A stretch of DNA of 64,000 nt from Tomocerus qinae. Lineage: Eukaryota; Arthropoda; Collembola; Entomobryomorpha; Tomoceridae. Numbering within the stretch: the stretch's first letter is position 1; every line of letters starts with the position of its first letter. The notes beneath the pieces are model-generated. The model searched no databases, had not been told where the DNA came from, and saw nothing but the letters and a program-made list of their open reading frames with translations. The translations under genes and the position numbers were made by a program. The DNA lies in NCBI GenBank assembly GCA_020055645.1, contig CM034546.1, positions 129,911,875-129,975,874 of the forward strand, in the 5' to 3' direction. Of this stretch, positions 23,352-34,889 are shown one piece after another.

Positions 23352-26300
23352 CTAATCAATGTTATTGTCTACACTATTTAAAAATTCGCAAAAATAGCGG
23401 TTATCACCTACTTCTAACTTAATCAACAGTTGAAGGAAATCTTTTACATTGCAAAATCGTGGAATTTCTGAGTTAATCTTTTTTATATATGCCAATTCAC
23501 AACTCATATGCATAAATGGTTCTACATTATGGGAAAACCCCAGAGCATAAGCGGTTTCAGATTTTTCAAAAACGACAAACATGAAAGTTTCAAAGTATTC
23601 GTTCGTTATTAGTTTCACGCACCTTGTGTTAGTTACGCTAACTTTGTTGCTACATTTAGAATAAAATAGAATATTGGTTGGTGTTCGCATTCGCTGAAAA
23701 TATTTACCAGTTTCTCCTTCACTAACCTCCAGAGTTTTTAATAATCTTAGCTGGTCCTCATTTAACACATTATATGTAGCTGGCAACGAAAATGAAAACC
23801 CTGAAACTATACAGTCACTCTGTCGTGAAGCGGACGATATTGAACTTCTAAAATTTGATAATGTATCGGTGGAGAGTTCGTAATACATGATGTTATAATC
23901 TCTATAATACCGTTTTGCAATTTGAGATGTAGTACCTCGAGCGGCTGTTATATAGGATTTCAGTTGGCCATTAAAACTTTCAAATGGTTTCATGGACACA
24001 TTTTGGAGAGGACCATAAAGCTTTACAAAATACGTTAAATGAAGCAACAAATGTATATTAAATCGATTTTGATGATCCCCATACAATCGAACTATATCTT
24101 TTGAGAAAAGCTTTAAATAGTTTTCAGCATCTTTCAATGCATCGTCACACAAGGTTTTTGATGTTAAAATTGAAATTGCCTTAACAAGATACAACCAATG
24201 TTGATAGTAGTTACTAGGAAGAAGATGCCTTAAAATAATAGGGGAAAAATACAATAGCCACATCTGCCATTCGCTGGCTTTGAAATGAGAACTTTCTTCA
24301 AGACTTCTAGGTTTTCGTGTGACACGCCTAGGCAATTTAAAGCTGAGTAAAGTGCTATTGATGAATTTCAGTGCGCAGCTATTAAGGTAAAAAGGTCGGC
24401 TTCCATTCCTATTACTGATCATTTCTGTAGTAATATGTTTAGCTGTTCCAAGGTAAACTCCATGCATTACATCAATCGGAAATCCTGCAAACAATAGATT
24501 TTGGGATATATTTAATGGGTCCCTGAAAAAATTTAAAAGTCCCTGAAAAATAATTGAAACGTCAATTGCTGAATTTGTCCCTTCGTTTTATTAATGGGTC
24601 CTTATGGAATTATTTAAAAAGTCCCTGCAAATGTTGAAATGGTACATGGACAAATAGATGTGTTACTTACTTAAAATAGTGAAAGTCGTTGCTCTCAAAA
24701 GTCATTACTAGTATAATCATTACAATAAGTAATAGTATATCGATATAGTAAGTAAATCATTAAGTTATAAGTAGCCCCTTCGTAGCCTAGTTGCACCGTA
24801 TATGGAATAGAAGATATACACATTCTGAAAGTTGGCGTAAGATCTTAAAGAACATCTCTTGTAAGGTTTTTTAAGAAGTTTTTTAATTCCTTCTTTCGCT
24901 TCAAATAATGTTTTAAAGGTGGAAGTGAACACTTGTTGGAAAAATAAAAATACGTCCCCTTCTCAAAGGCGGCTTTCCGTACGTCGTACGTCCGTCCGTC
25001 CCCACGATAACTTTCGAAAGCAATGATGAATATTGACCAAACTTGGCATAAACAATTATAGTCAACATTAATGTGATTTGATTTTCTGTTGATTTTGATA
25101 GTCAACATTAATCAATTTTGATTTTCTGTTGATTTTCATTGTGAACAATCATCAATTTTGATTTTCTGTTGATTTTCATTGTGAACAATCATCAATTTTG
25201 ATTTTTTGTTGATGTTTCAAATGATATAGCTTCGTTTCCTTATGATATCAATGTCTGAATTTTTAATATGCTGTAGATACATGCTTAAAGACTCAATTCT
25301 GAAAGTTTGATCAAAATCCGTACGCTCGGTTTTGTGTTACTTGTGAGTACTTTCGGTCTATCAAAATGTATACACGGTAACCTTTACTCAGGCGAGCTTC
25401 TGTTACGGCTTGCTGTAGGTTTTAAAATATGCAACCTCTGCCTTACTTAGATCCCAAATTTGGCTTACACGGACATTTTACTCTGTTTGCACTAACAGTA
25501 GCACAGTTCCACACTGCTGGTTAAATTCACAGATCTTTGAGTCCATAATGTAAGAAGGTCTCTATTAGATTCTTCTTAGGTCTCGTATTTTTTCAAAAAA
25601 GTCCAAATTAACCTTTTTTGCAGCTGAACTTTGAAATATCGATAGGTATGTTTCCTCTGTATCGGAGGTATTTTATGTCAGTTGAGAAGTAATGGAACGG
25701 AGAAGACGCGTCAATATTTTAATTGTGTATTGAGTTGGAGACAAACGAAAGATGTTAGGCATAGTGAACTGTGTCAATTATTTCAGCTTATCTGATTGTG
25801 CACCTCTAATCGTCTAACAGTCAGGGCTATATTATGAACCTCGTCTCAGATTCTGAGGGCTCCTCAAGTCCTCGATTACCATGGTGAGGACCAATCAGCG
25901 ATTTTAGAACGAATCTTGAGGAGCCCTCAGAATCTGAGACGAGGTTCATAATATAGCCCTAAGGCAAGTGTAATAAAAAATTAATACAAACTATGTTGTA
26001 CCTCCAAGGTCTCAATCTCAACATACTATATATTTCCTTGTAGTCTTATACTAGAAATGACGTTGACAACACCTCACTAATTGGTCCATGTACCATTTCA
26101 GCATTTGTAGGGACTTTTTAAATAATTCCATAGGGACCCATTAATTAAACGAAGGGACATAGTCAGCAATTGACCGTTTCAATTATTTTTTAGGGACTTT
26201 TAAATTTTTTAAGGGACCCATTAAATAGCACCCATAGATTTTTAGTGGCGTAATATTTAGAGAAAATTTAGAAGGGCTAGTTTATCGGAATATTGGAGTT

Positions 26301-28026
26301 AAATTGATATTTTTACCATCAATAATGTCGAATCCATTTAATTCCATAAATGGACTACGTCCTTTAACTCCAAACGCTCTCAAATCTTTTGCACCATATT
26401 CCTCAGCTGCATTGACATGCTGTATATGTAGCAGGGCAGTTCTTCTTATGGAATTAACATTCGGATCAAAATAATGCCCAGGTTCTTCGTGAAGCCAGTA
26501 GCCACATCCAAAGCGACCATTGAATTGGCTCATACATTGAACTGCAGGCCTAGCTATTGAGTCGCACAATACAGCTATGGCGTATATTCTACTCTTTTGA
26601 CGTTTTCCACTTAAACTTTTCCAAAGCATACCGCCTTGTAAGTTATTTAACTGATTAATAATTGGCGATAAAAATTTTGAAAACTGTGGCTTTGCTTTAC
26701 CAATCCAAATGCCTAATAGTAACACAAACTTTTTTCTATAAAAAGGATCAATCTCATTGATTATAGCAAGTACTGGCCACATTGATGTTGTAGATGATTT
26801 CCATAATGGGGCTCCATCGGTGTTTAAAATAAGGGAAAAATCGTTTAGCTTGTCGTAGTGTGTACGATTAGTAAATTGTATAAATAGTGAACTATTTACT
26901 ACATCTGTCATTTCCCCGTAGAAGCCATCTTTCATCCTTTTGTCCTCAACTAATGGTAGCACTGTTTCTAAAAGGGATTCGATATCGAATACTATAAAGT
27001 GATCGTCATTAGGTTTCGGCGATCTTCCACAACAGCTGATATTCGTCAGGGGTAAGTGAAATAACCCATGCGATTTGATAGCGTTACATCCTACACATGG
27101 CCAGTAATACTCCACCTTAGTTTCGAAGTCATGCAAATGGTGATCCATTGTATACTTTGAAGTTGGTATGTCTGTAATATTTCCATTTAAATGAGCGTAA
27201 CGCATAAGCTTGAGAATATCATCGACGCAAGTGTCTGTCAATTTGTGTTTCGATGCTACAGAAGAAATCGCTATGGAAATTTTTTTGATTGCCGCAAATG
27301 ATCCATTCTCTGTTTAAATAAAAAATGAATTGATTTCTTTTGATCATTAAATAAAGTAAAACAATGTTTATGAATATCCAGCGAACAACTTTATAAAGTA
27401 CCTTGATTAGCACTTGAGATGTTATTGTCTTCGTCAGTACACTGGTCTGTTTCATCAAAATCAGCATCAGACGCAGTATTACTAATGGCCGCATTTCGTG
27501 ATGACTCAGCTGTGATTTGAGATAATTGATGCAATCCTTCGTCTGATATTAAAGTACGGGTAGAGTAATAAGTACCAATGTTTGCGATATTATTATATAT
27601 TTTAATTATTCTTTTCTTAATGTTATCATTTTATGTATATGATACCGTCACTAAAATCCATTAATTGTGAGTTCTCTGCAAACATTTCGTCCGAAGCTGT
27701 AAATATAAAATTAGCATAATACAGCTTAGAACCATACAATACCAAATCTAAAGCTTAAAATAGCATCGACAAGTAATTATATAAAATAATGATTATATAT
27801 GAAAAGAATTTAATTGATAGGAATAATTTTTTCAACCTTGGTGATTTTCTCGAGACTTAAGCCTTTTCATTTTCCGATAATAGGAAGACGTTTTTTTCAT
27901 ATTTCTTGATGATTTTGTTTTGGAAAATGTATAAAATCTGGTTTTGGGTTTTAAGTGATATGTGAAATAAAAATTTCGGTTGCAATAATAAATATAATTA
28001 TCCCGCCTTGAATACATATGTTCCAT
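23352..28026 (-). CDS. TNP2/DUF4218-type transposase, intact
   Basis: Exons in transcript order: 28026-27837, 27696-27646, 27542-27402, 27309-26317, 24484-23352. All introns are GT-AG, phases match throughout, and the joined protein has 835 residues. It starts with a basic N-terminus (SKTKSSRNMKKTSSYYRKMKR) and an acidic linker (SDADFDETDQCTDEDNN). Next comes a Cys/His patch (CVGCNAIKSHGLFHLP, CCGRSP) and the TNP2-like catalytic core: SLILNTDGAP, SSTTSMWPVL, CDSIARPAVQ, FNGRFGCGYWLHE and FPIDVMHGVYLG. Last is the DUF4218-like part with RFNIHLLLHL and KPFESFNGQLKS. The acidic residues in NTDG, CDS and FPIDVMH are candidates for the catalytic set. Intron 4 (26316-24485) holds a 1.7-kb insertion but keeps clean splice sites (G|GTAAAA and TTTGCAG|G). 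Mobilisation of its host element is the expected role. Confidence 0.85.
24512..24515. repeat. TTAA target duplication, left
   Basis: TTAA precedes the left terminus TGGGTCCCTG; an identical TTAA follows the right terminus at 26221-26224. Confidence 0.88.
25050..25215. repeat. Imperfect ~45-bp tandem repeat
   Basis: Three to four units built on CAATTTTGATTTTCTGTTGAT separated by TCATTGTGAACAATCAT-type spacers, inside the TTAA element. Confidence 0.75.
25823..25960. mobile_element. Perfect hairpin (foldback MITE)
   Basis: Arms of 46 bp (25823-25868 and 25915-25960) are exact reverse complements, beginning AGGGCTATATTATGAACC. They surround a 46-bp loop. No clear target duplication is seen (left flank cagtc, right flank aaggc). 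Perfect arms imply a recent insertion or strong gene-conversion-like maintenance. Confidence 0.85.
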
Positions 28027-28342
28027 TGTACTACCCCATACACCATAAGTACCAACTTTTTGGTACTACTCAGAGCGTTTTGTCATTTCTAATTGGTAAA
28101 GCTGTGGAGACCTACACGAATCAAAATCATTGCTACCAGTTTCTGCTTCTAGAAGCCTACCATTATTCTGGAAGGACGCCGTCTTTCATTCTTGTCTAAT
28201 GTTCTTGCCGAACAACGTAGTTTATACTCTTTCGTCACTTAGTCGCATATTAGCAATTTAAAGCAACAGAACGCAGGGTTGTAAAGTATTAATTTTAAGT
28301 ATAATCAGTCTATATACATCTTAGAAATTTAATGCTTATATA
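28027..28342. promoter_or_regulatory. Shared promoter interval of the two transposon genes
   Basis: 316 bp separate the divergent start codons of the transposase (minus) and the second gene (plus). A single bidirectional promoter region is the simplest reading. No TATA box is obvious, and the interval is otherwise featureless. Confidence 0.4.
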
Positions 28343-29522
28343 ATGTCCTTATTTTCGCAACAAGAAGTTGAAGACGCTGGAGGGCAAATGGATGCCGATG
28401 TAAGTGAAAAATCCATTCAAGCCGACATGGAGCTGGTAAGCCTGTTTATCCATAAATACCATAATTGGTAGCATGGAAGTAAAATATAAATGTACTAAAA
28501 AAATGCCAATTTTATCATCGCTACTAAATGCCGTGAGCTCATCGTGCTTCGTTAGGCGCAATTATTTATCATGATTTAAATGATTGATTCGTTTTTTTAG
28601 AGTTGTTGCGAAAGCCTGGCTGGATTCAAGAAAGATCTAGCGCAAATAAAGGAAGGTAATTTGAATAGCCTGATAGTACAATTATACCTTGTATTGGTTA
28701 TAATGCGGTCTAACAACTAATTTTACGCATGTTTGGTTTTCTTCTATATTATATTTATAGAAGTTTCTGAGATTAAGAAAATGATGCAGAATTTCTTTGG
28801 CTCCGATACAACCGTACACCAGATAGACAATTACGAAGATGGTATAAGCCCAAATACAAGTAGCCTGCAACAAAAGTCCACAGTAGACGTAAGGCTGTTT
28901 TAGATTTTATATTTAGTAAAAAATAATATGGCCATTATTTTCTTAATTATTAAGTTTTACTTTTGAATTGGTTTTACAGGCTTACGTAACTATATGTCTT
29001 TCGGATGTAGAGGTTCCTATTTACCTTCCTACTGACGTTCAACTGTCCATCAGCGCCCAGGAAACACAGCGTCGCGTGGTTACTATTCTTCTACGCCATT
29101 TTCATAAAATTGAAACGCTTCGAAAAATGTCACTGTTCTCGAGCCGAAAGAATTGTGGGGGTGCTTTGCTTCCAACAAAAACTAGACTGGCTATTGTTGG
29201 TAATCTCAAATATATTTTTCACGGTTTTATTTTTGGCATATCCATAATGTTTTAGAGATCGACTTCATAATGTTTATTTTAACCTTTCATAGCATGCGTT
29301 TTTAAACTATTTCCTCCAGTTTTGGGTTCTGATGAAGCTAGTACAAACGTGATACGACAAAAAGAGAAAAAGAACATTCACGCATTGATTACCAAAAGCT
29401 TGCAGTACTTTAAGGACAATTTTGATGACAAGGGAATAGCCAAGAAGATTGTGAAATCAAAAAGCACTGAAATGCCTTCTGTAACGCCTTCGCCTTTACC
29501 CTCAACATCACCCTCTGCGTAA
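28343..29522 (+). CDS. Second transposon-borne gene, possible BEN-like DNA-binding protein
   Basis: Exons 28343-28435, 28601-28655, 28761-28888, 28980-29199 and 29320-29522; every junction is GT-AG and in phase, giving 232 residues. The N-terminal third is acidic and helical (coiled-coil-like: GFKKDLAQIKE, VSEIKKMMQNFF). The middle has SAQETQRRVVTILLRHFHK...KMSLFSS, then GGALLPTKTRLAIV, then a helix ENIHALITKSLQYF-like stretch. That order resembles a BEN domain, but this is a weak match made by eye. The tail is basic, then Ser/Pro/Thr-rich. It is divergent from and adjacent to the transposase within the same element, so an accessory protein that binds the subterminal repeats is a reasonable inference. 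Confidence 0.6.
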
Positions 29523-30321
29523 GTTAAAATTTAGAGAACTCAATAGTTTAGGTTGAAGTCAATTACTTCGGTTATTCTAAATAAAAATTATTGTAGTTGT
29601 AATGCAGAATAAAATGTGTTAATTTGATAAAATAGTCTAAAATAACAGTTGATACCTATATATTGTCTTCCTAATTGATAACTGTTTATAATTTGTTCCT
29701 TTTAAACGTACAATTATGTACACGCATGAAAATCGTAATACGTAATTTAAATAACTAATGTTCAGTAATTGAATAAACTGTTTTACATACTACATTCAAT
29801 AAATACAAAAAATTGTGTATCTACACGTGTTTTATTTAATTGTTATGATTTTAATTGTATTAACACAGTACAGATAACTGCGATATATAATATTAATAGC
29901 ATCATCAATAAAATTTCATATTTGGCATAAATGGCAAACCAAAAAAAGTACCAAAATTTTGCAATTAGTGGCATACAATGAGGTCAAACCTTTGGCACTA
30001 GTGGCAACCAATGAGGCCAAACCTTTTGCAGTGGTGGCAACCAATAATACCAAACCTTTAGCATATTTAGCATCCTATATCCCCATTACCCACCAATGTA
30101 TTGGCAAAACTGGCTGCTTCTTCCCACCAAACCATTGGTGGGAAATGGCATTTGTCAGGAAGTGTTGGGTACAAAAACTGCCAGAAACTCCCACTTTCAG
30201 CAGTATTTGGTACCCACGCTATTTAACACCAAAACGTTAGGCCTGGTAACCACTTTTGTAAACCAGCGAATACCAAACAATGGCATGGGAAAGGCTAAAA
30301 AGTGGTAAATTTTGTACACTG

Positions 30322-30329
30322 ATCAAGAT
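30322..30329. repeat. Right 8-bp target-site duplication of the outer shell
   Basis: ATCAAGAT immediately after the terminal CACTG, identical to 22317-22324. Confidence 0.92.
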
Positions 30330-30689
30330 ATATCGTCTGTCCATGATATAACAACCTCTTTTTCACACTTTAATCTTGCAATTCCTATAACATGCTTGCA
30401 AATACAATCATTTTTTCCGGATTTGTGAGCACTGAAAATGGACACTATTGGATTATATGTTATTTTTCTAGTTTGGTTAAACAGTAAGTAATCGTTAAAT
30501 GTTTGCCAGTGTTTGGCTTTGACTACTTAACTTCTGGGGTGACGGGTGGGCGTCTAGCCTTAACTTACTATTATAATAACACTTTTATTAGTTCCATGCA
30601 TTGTTCACTAACCTGCCATACAATATACGACTGTTCCTTGAAATATTTTTATTTCCTGTGTATATCATACTAATTCCTATTTTCCTTTT

Positions 30690-30850
30690 TTCATTCCTCG
30701 AGAGTCCAGGTTTTTCAGAAGCAGAAATTCCTTTTCCAAGGAAGTTTCGTATATCCTCAACCTCAAGTTGCATATTAAGGACACCTTGGTTTAAAGTTTT
30801 ATCCGGAGACCATCGCAATAAAATGTGTAATGTTGTAAATAGCACCGCTA
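30690..30850 (-). pseudogene. Decayed duplicate of the WSD last exon
   Basis: The complement reads, after a splice acceptor-like TTTTAG, a version of the last exon found in the intact WSD genes at 36418-36572 and 49219-49349 (VLFTTL, then QLEVEDI). A small insertion shifts the frame in the SYCD region, a deletion follows near the VNQ codons, and the normal stop is lost. Homology to the intact locus continues on the intron side (30950-31120 resembles 36660-36790). No partner exons were found nearby, so this is a partial duplication. Confidence 0.75.
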
Positions 30851-31340
30851 AAATTAAAAATAAAATAAATACCATTGAACGAAAAACTGGCCACATGTTA
30901 CATTTCCATCAGCATTGTCGTATAGTAAAAGCTATATAAAAGTAAAAGCATAGGTAAAATTATAGATACATAGATAAACGTCCTTCAAGGTATCTAAAGT
31001 ACAAAAACCAGTTTCAGGTTACTAGTGAAAATCCTAAATATCCACTTTAAAATTGGAAGTGAAAATCCACAATATCGAAATCCATCTTGGGGAATATTAG
31101 AAACATCGGTTTTCAGGCTAGGCAGAGGATGCACAACCAGATTAAAACCAGACATGGAATTATTTTCTTATTTCAAGGAATTTTTCTTGAAAAATGAAAT
31201 ATTTGAAATAACTGAAATAAGTGAAGGTTTTTAGAGAAATACAATTTGCACGTGTACACGCATACACGTTTTGCTCTATAATTTAGCAAATTTTCGGTTG
31301 AACATTCATTAAATTAATTTTAATAATTTTTTGTACTAGT

Positions 31341-32085
31341 AAGTCCAATGTCATAATGGCAAACTGACGTCATACATATATTGCTAAAATTAGTTTTATC
31401 TCTTCGGCGTTCGTGTTAGATCGATATGAAAATTTGTCAGCGTGATCAGAATTTGATACCGATGATCACACTACAAGACTTAGGATGGAACATTTAGAGC
31501 ACGAATTTTAGTATTTCTTTATATTAGAAAGTCCAATGCCATAAAGCCATTTAATGACGTCATACCTATATTGCTAAAATTGGTTTTATCTCATCGGCGT
31601 CCGTCTTAGATTTACATGAAAGTTTGTCGGGATGATCAGAATTTAATACTAATGATCATACTAAAAGATTAAGGGTGGAACATTTAGTGCAGGAATTTTA
31701 AAATATTTCTTTGCATTAGAAAGTAATGTCATAAAGCCATTTAATGACGTCACTCATATAGTGTCAAAATGGTTTTATCTCTTCGGCGTCCGCCTAAGAT
31801 TTACATAAAAATTTGCCAAGATGACCAAAATTTGATACTGATGATCGTACTAGAAGATTTAGGATGAAACATTTAGTGCAGGAATTTTAATATTTCTTTG
31901 TATGAAAAAGTCCAATGCCATAAAGCCGTTATAAGACGTCATACATATATTGCTAAAATTGGTTTTATCTCTTCGGCGTCCGTCTTAGATTTACATGAAC
32001 ATTTATCATGATGATCAGAATTTGAAGCTGATAAGACTTTTGATGGATTATTTAGACCATGAATTTTAATTTTTTTTGTATTAGA
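31341..32085. repeat. 188-bp tandem repeat, four units
   Basis: Units start at AAGTCCAATG-like words at 31341, 31529, 31720 and 31908 (lengths 188, 191, 188 and 178 bp), each with TGACGTCAT, TTTTATCTCTTCGGCGTCCG and GATGATCAGAATTTGA. A fifth start is seen at 32086 but decays. Noncoding and satellite-like. Confidence 0.85.
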
Positions 32086-33195
32086 AAGTCCGAAGTGTGC
32101 TGTAGCTATGAATAGCTTTTAGTGTCAAGTAAATAGTCTGAGGGTATACAATGGAGCCAGTTGCGAAATGCAAATCACGGAACAGAACGATGTGGGAACT
32201 ATCTGTTTGTGACTTCAATTGGCATTTTGTAGCCACCTAGGGAGGAGGCAAGACCTTGGGAACTTGTGTTGTGTGAATAAACTGCAAACAATGAATGCAT
32301 GAATATATGACTTTTTCATGTAATATAATCATATTATATCGTCCTTTAAGGAACCTTTATGGACATTCCTTTATTATTGGCTTTGTCGTTCCTTATAGGA
32401 CGATATAATCATTAGTTTTAATAAATTCTTACTGTTTTTTGTAAGGAAATTAGAACTGCTCATTTGGACTAAAGTCGATAGCTCCTATGGCTAAGTCATA
32501 AGTGCACTAGATCTACTGGCGCCCCTGCTTTTCTAGACTACCACATATACATTTTATGATAACTATTTTAAAGGGATAATTATGAGTTACGTGTGAATGT
32601 AGTATTTATTACAATTCCCACCATATACGCTGTTTCTACTAAGTTTTAGATTATGACTGGAAGAAGCATTCTTGCTTGTTTGTTCCTTACACAACATAGA
32701 GAGGAGAAATATATTGTGAAGTTCATTTCATGCAATGTAACACAAATAATCTCTACAGTAATTAGAGCAGTATTAAATATTCAATGCTATGTAATTTCTC
32801 AGTTTCATATCTAGTATTTCAATATGTACATGACAGGTTGTTTTAGTCATGATGTACGTATTTATTATGTCTGTTTGTTGCACGTTTTCCCACATTTATA
32901 AACTAAAAGTTTGTTTTTATAGTTTTGTTACACCTACAAAAGGCGGATAGAGATCACTCAACTCCTAAATATCTAAGTACATATTAATTACAATCAATTG
33001 TTTCTTTGCTTACCTTCAATAGAAAACATAATGTTAAAGTGAGGATGGTGTTAAGGTCAAGGACAATATTGAGCCGTCTTAATTAACAGAAATAAATAAA
33101 TGTTATCCCTTAATAAATGTATTTCTGAAAAACGTATAAACATTACATCATGTGAGCAACTCCTCATTTTTTTAAATTAAAAATCACCTAAGTCC
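32086..33195. other. Spacer with one short hairpin MITE
   Basis: AT-rich and without genes. It contains the TATCGTCC hairpin (32334-32408), listed separately. Confidence 0.5.
32334..32408. mobile_element. Short hairpin MITE of the ATATCGTCC family
   Basis: ATTATATCGTCCTTTAAGGA at the left is mirrored by TCCTTATAGGACGATATAAT at the right. Related ends or cores (TCGTCCYTTAAG, AAAAGCCAATATCCA) recur near 39751, 60843-60932 and 63827. Confidence 0.6.
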
Positions 33196-34277
33196 CCAAA
33201 AGTCAGTGTACAAAATACCACTTTTCATTTACCAGTGGTAAGTGGTTTTTAATGGTAAATAACGTTAAATACCACTACCTCTAATTTAGTGGTAAGTGGT
33301 AAAAATGGTAAAAATGGTAAAAATTAAATTCATTGAAGTTTATGCATGTTAACACAAGAAATCAAATGAATACGCAGCAAATAGTTTCCGTCAGCAGATA
33401 TCTAGATAGGCACATATCTACAATAGCTTTTATCAACTCATCAATCAGCTGTACTACAACTAGTTTGATGAACCTTACTAGTTTTTAAGTTGTACATGCC
33501 AAATAAAATACTATAATAATACGTAAAAATTAAAGTATTGTTAAAATGTACCAGGTATATGTCATTTAACAGTACTCAAACGTTGGAATTAAATTCTATT
33601 CAATGACCAGTTTATTACAAGATCAAAATTGGATTCAATTTCATCTAGTCTAATGCGCTTATTACTAATTATATGCATTTGACATAATCACTAAAATTCT
33701 TAACTGTATAACCTACAAACTGTCTACAATTTAAAACTAAGTGGAAAACACACTACATAAAAACATAACACTTGTAAGCTAATCAATATTAGGTGAACTC
33801 AAATTCTTTTGTTATTTGTTAAGCTTTAATCATTTAACAGTTTAACACCGTTTAAATTTGAAGACCCCTCTGCTGGAGTAAATAAACCTTTTAGTTTTAG
33901 TGTTATATAGCACCGCGAAATTTAATATTTAGTCAAATTGTAATTTCAACTTTTTCTATCGCAAAACTCAAAATGGTACGAAGATCAGAGCGTAAGAAAC
34001 TGATTGAAAAAGTATTTTACGACGGAATTTTTAATATACTATGGGCAACTACCAGAACTAGATACTAGACCTATTGGTTCACTAGATGAAGTGGACGGTG
34101 ACGACGAAGCAGAACAATATTATGGATAAGATTGTAATCTTGGGGAAGAGCGAAGAAGAGATTTATTTAATTGGATAAATGGACGATGACCACATATGAG
34201 TGAACAAATAAAAATAATTAGTTAATTTACATCTGCATACGAAGTTTTTCGAGTTCAAACTCTTGAGCTAATTTAAA

Positions 34278-34416
34278 ATTTCATTTTCGCCAACTCAGCA
34301 TCATTTTGAAGTTTTAATTTTTCCAATTCATGCTTCCTATCTTCGGCTACTTTTCGCTGTTCTAATTCTTCTTTCCATTTCAGTCTTTCAAAATCGAGAT
34401 GCTCTTTTTTGGATTG
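34278..34416 (-). pseudogene. Coiled-coil C-terminal fragment
   Basis: The complement encodes about 46 residues rich in Lys/Glu/Leu heptads (ERLKWKEELEQRK, HELEKLKLQNDAEL) ending in a stop. This style is common at the end of MADF/Myb-SANT proteins of Harbinger-type elements. The upstream part is not recognisable. Identity is uncertain. Confidence 0.4.
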
Positions 34417-34889
34417 AATGTCCAATTTCACTGAATTTCTTTTTTGGTTCCACGTCTTTTGATGGCTGAATTATTTTGGTTTGTTCAGGCTTTCAAGTTT
34501 CTCATATGTTGTTGTAAGTCGTTGATGTAAAAATTACGTCCATCAAAATTAATTTTGGTTTTTGAATTGCCCAACAAATCATTTGCATTAAAAAACAAAA
34601 AAGTAATACGAGTAGTGAACTAACAATTTGACAGATTTTTGTTTCTTGGCGCTTCTGTCAAAGGATATAACGAATTTGTTATAGAAAAAACATGCCCTCC
34701 TAGGTGGTTAAAATGTTATGATAATGCGTTAAAATATAACTGTGTAAAAGAGTAGGAGATGTGACGTCACGCCATAACACTTCGTTATCTTAACATAAAT
34801 AACGAGCTTAACGCTATAACATGGCTATAACAAACGGAATTTGAATTCACCTATTATATGTAATGTTTATAACAGAAAAAATTTAATTG

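Larger units (their letters stand above)
24516..26220. mobile_element. Non-autonomous 1.7-kb transposon with 136-bp inverted repeats and TTAA duplication
   Basis: Long terminal inverted repeats span 24516-24651 and 26084-26220, about 93% identical by eye. Each begins TGGGTCCCT and contains the repeated word GTCCCT, with ACATGGAC at the inner edge. TTAA flanks both sides, a target preference known for piggyBac and Kolobok elements. No coding sequence is visible inside. The interior has an imperfect tandem array (25050-25215) and a perfect hairpin (25823-25960). The insertion lies wholly within a transposase intron. Confidence 0.88.
22877..30289. mobile_element. Nested 7.4-kb TNP2/DUF4218-type DNA transposon, apparently autonomous
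   Basis: The ends are inverted: CCCATGCCATAGTTTGGTAT at the left, and the complement of the right end reads CCCATGCCATTGTTTGGTAT. AAA borders both sides (22874-22876 and 30290-30292), fitting a 2-3 bp target duplication, although the run of A makes the exact length uncertain. The subterminal 200-350 bp at each end are packed with TTGGTA and TGCCA/GCCACC motifs, as in CACTA-type elements that bind transposase there. Inside are two divergent multi-exon genes, a transposase on the minus strand and a second gene on the plus strand, both open across every splice junction. A 1.7-kb TTAA element lies in a transposase intron. The termini do not begin with CACTA, so the superfamily assignment is open. 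Confidence 0.82.
22325..30321. mobile_element. Outer hAT-like element (shell), split by a nested transposon
   Basis: Both ends read CAGTGTACAAAAT inward and are flanked by ATCAAGAT on both sides. The left part (22325-22876) carries many TGGTA/TACCA subterminal motifs. Its last 90 bases match the right-hand subterminal region of the sister copy at 33204-35805 (ATTAAATGCATTTT, CTGTGATGGTAAAAA). The missing final 30 bases of that end appear only at 30290-30321 (GGCTAAAAAGTGGTAAATTT). So the shell was about 580 bp, and a 7.4-kb element inserted close to its right end. The shell itself has no coding sequence. Confidence 0.85.

Noticed and set aside
22325..30321. Reading the whole 8 kb as one hAT-bordered autonomous element with a TNP2 transposase
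   Set aside because: The right 30 bases complete the shell end seen in the sister copy, and the CCCATGCC inverted ends lie inside, so nesting explains the structure better.
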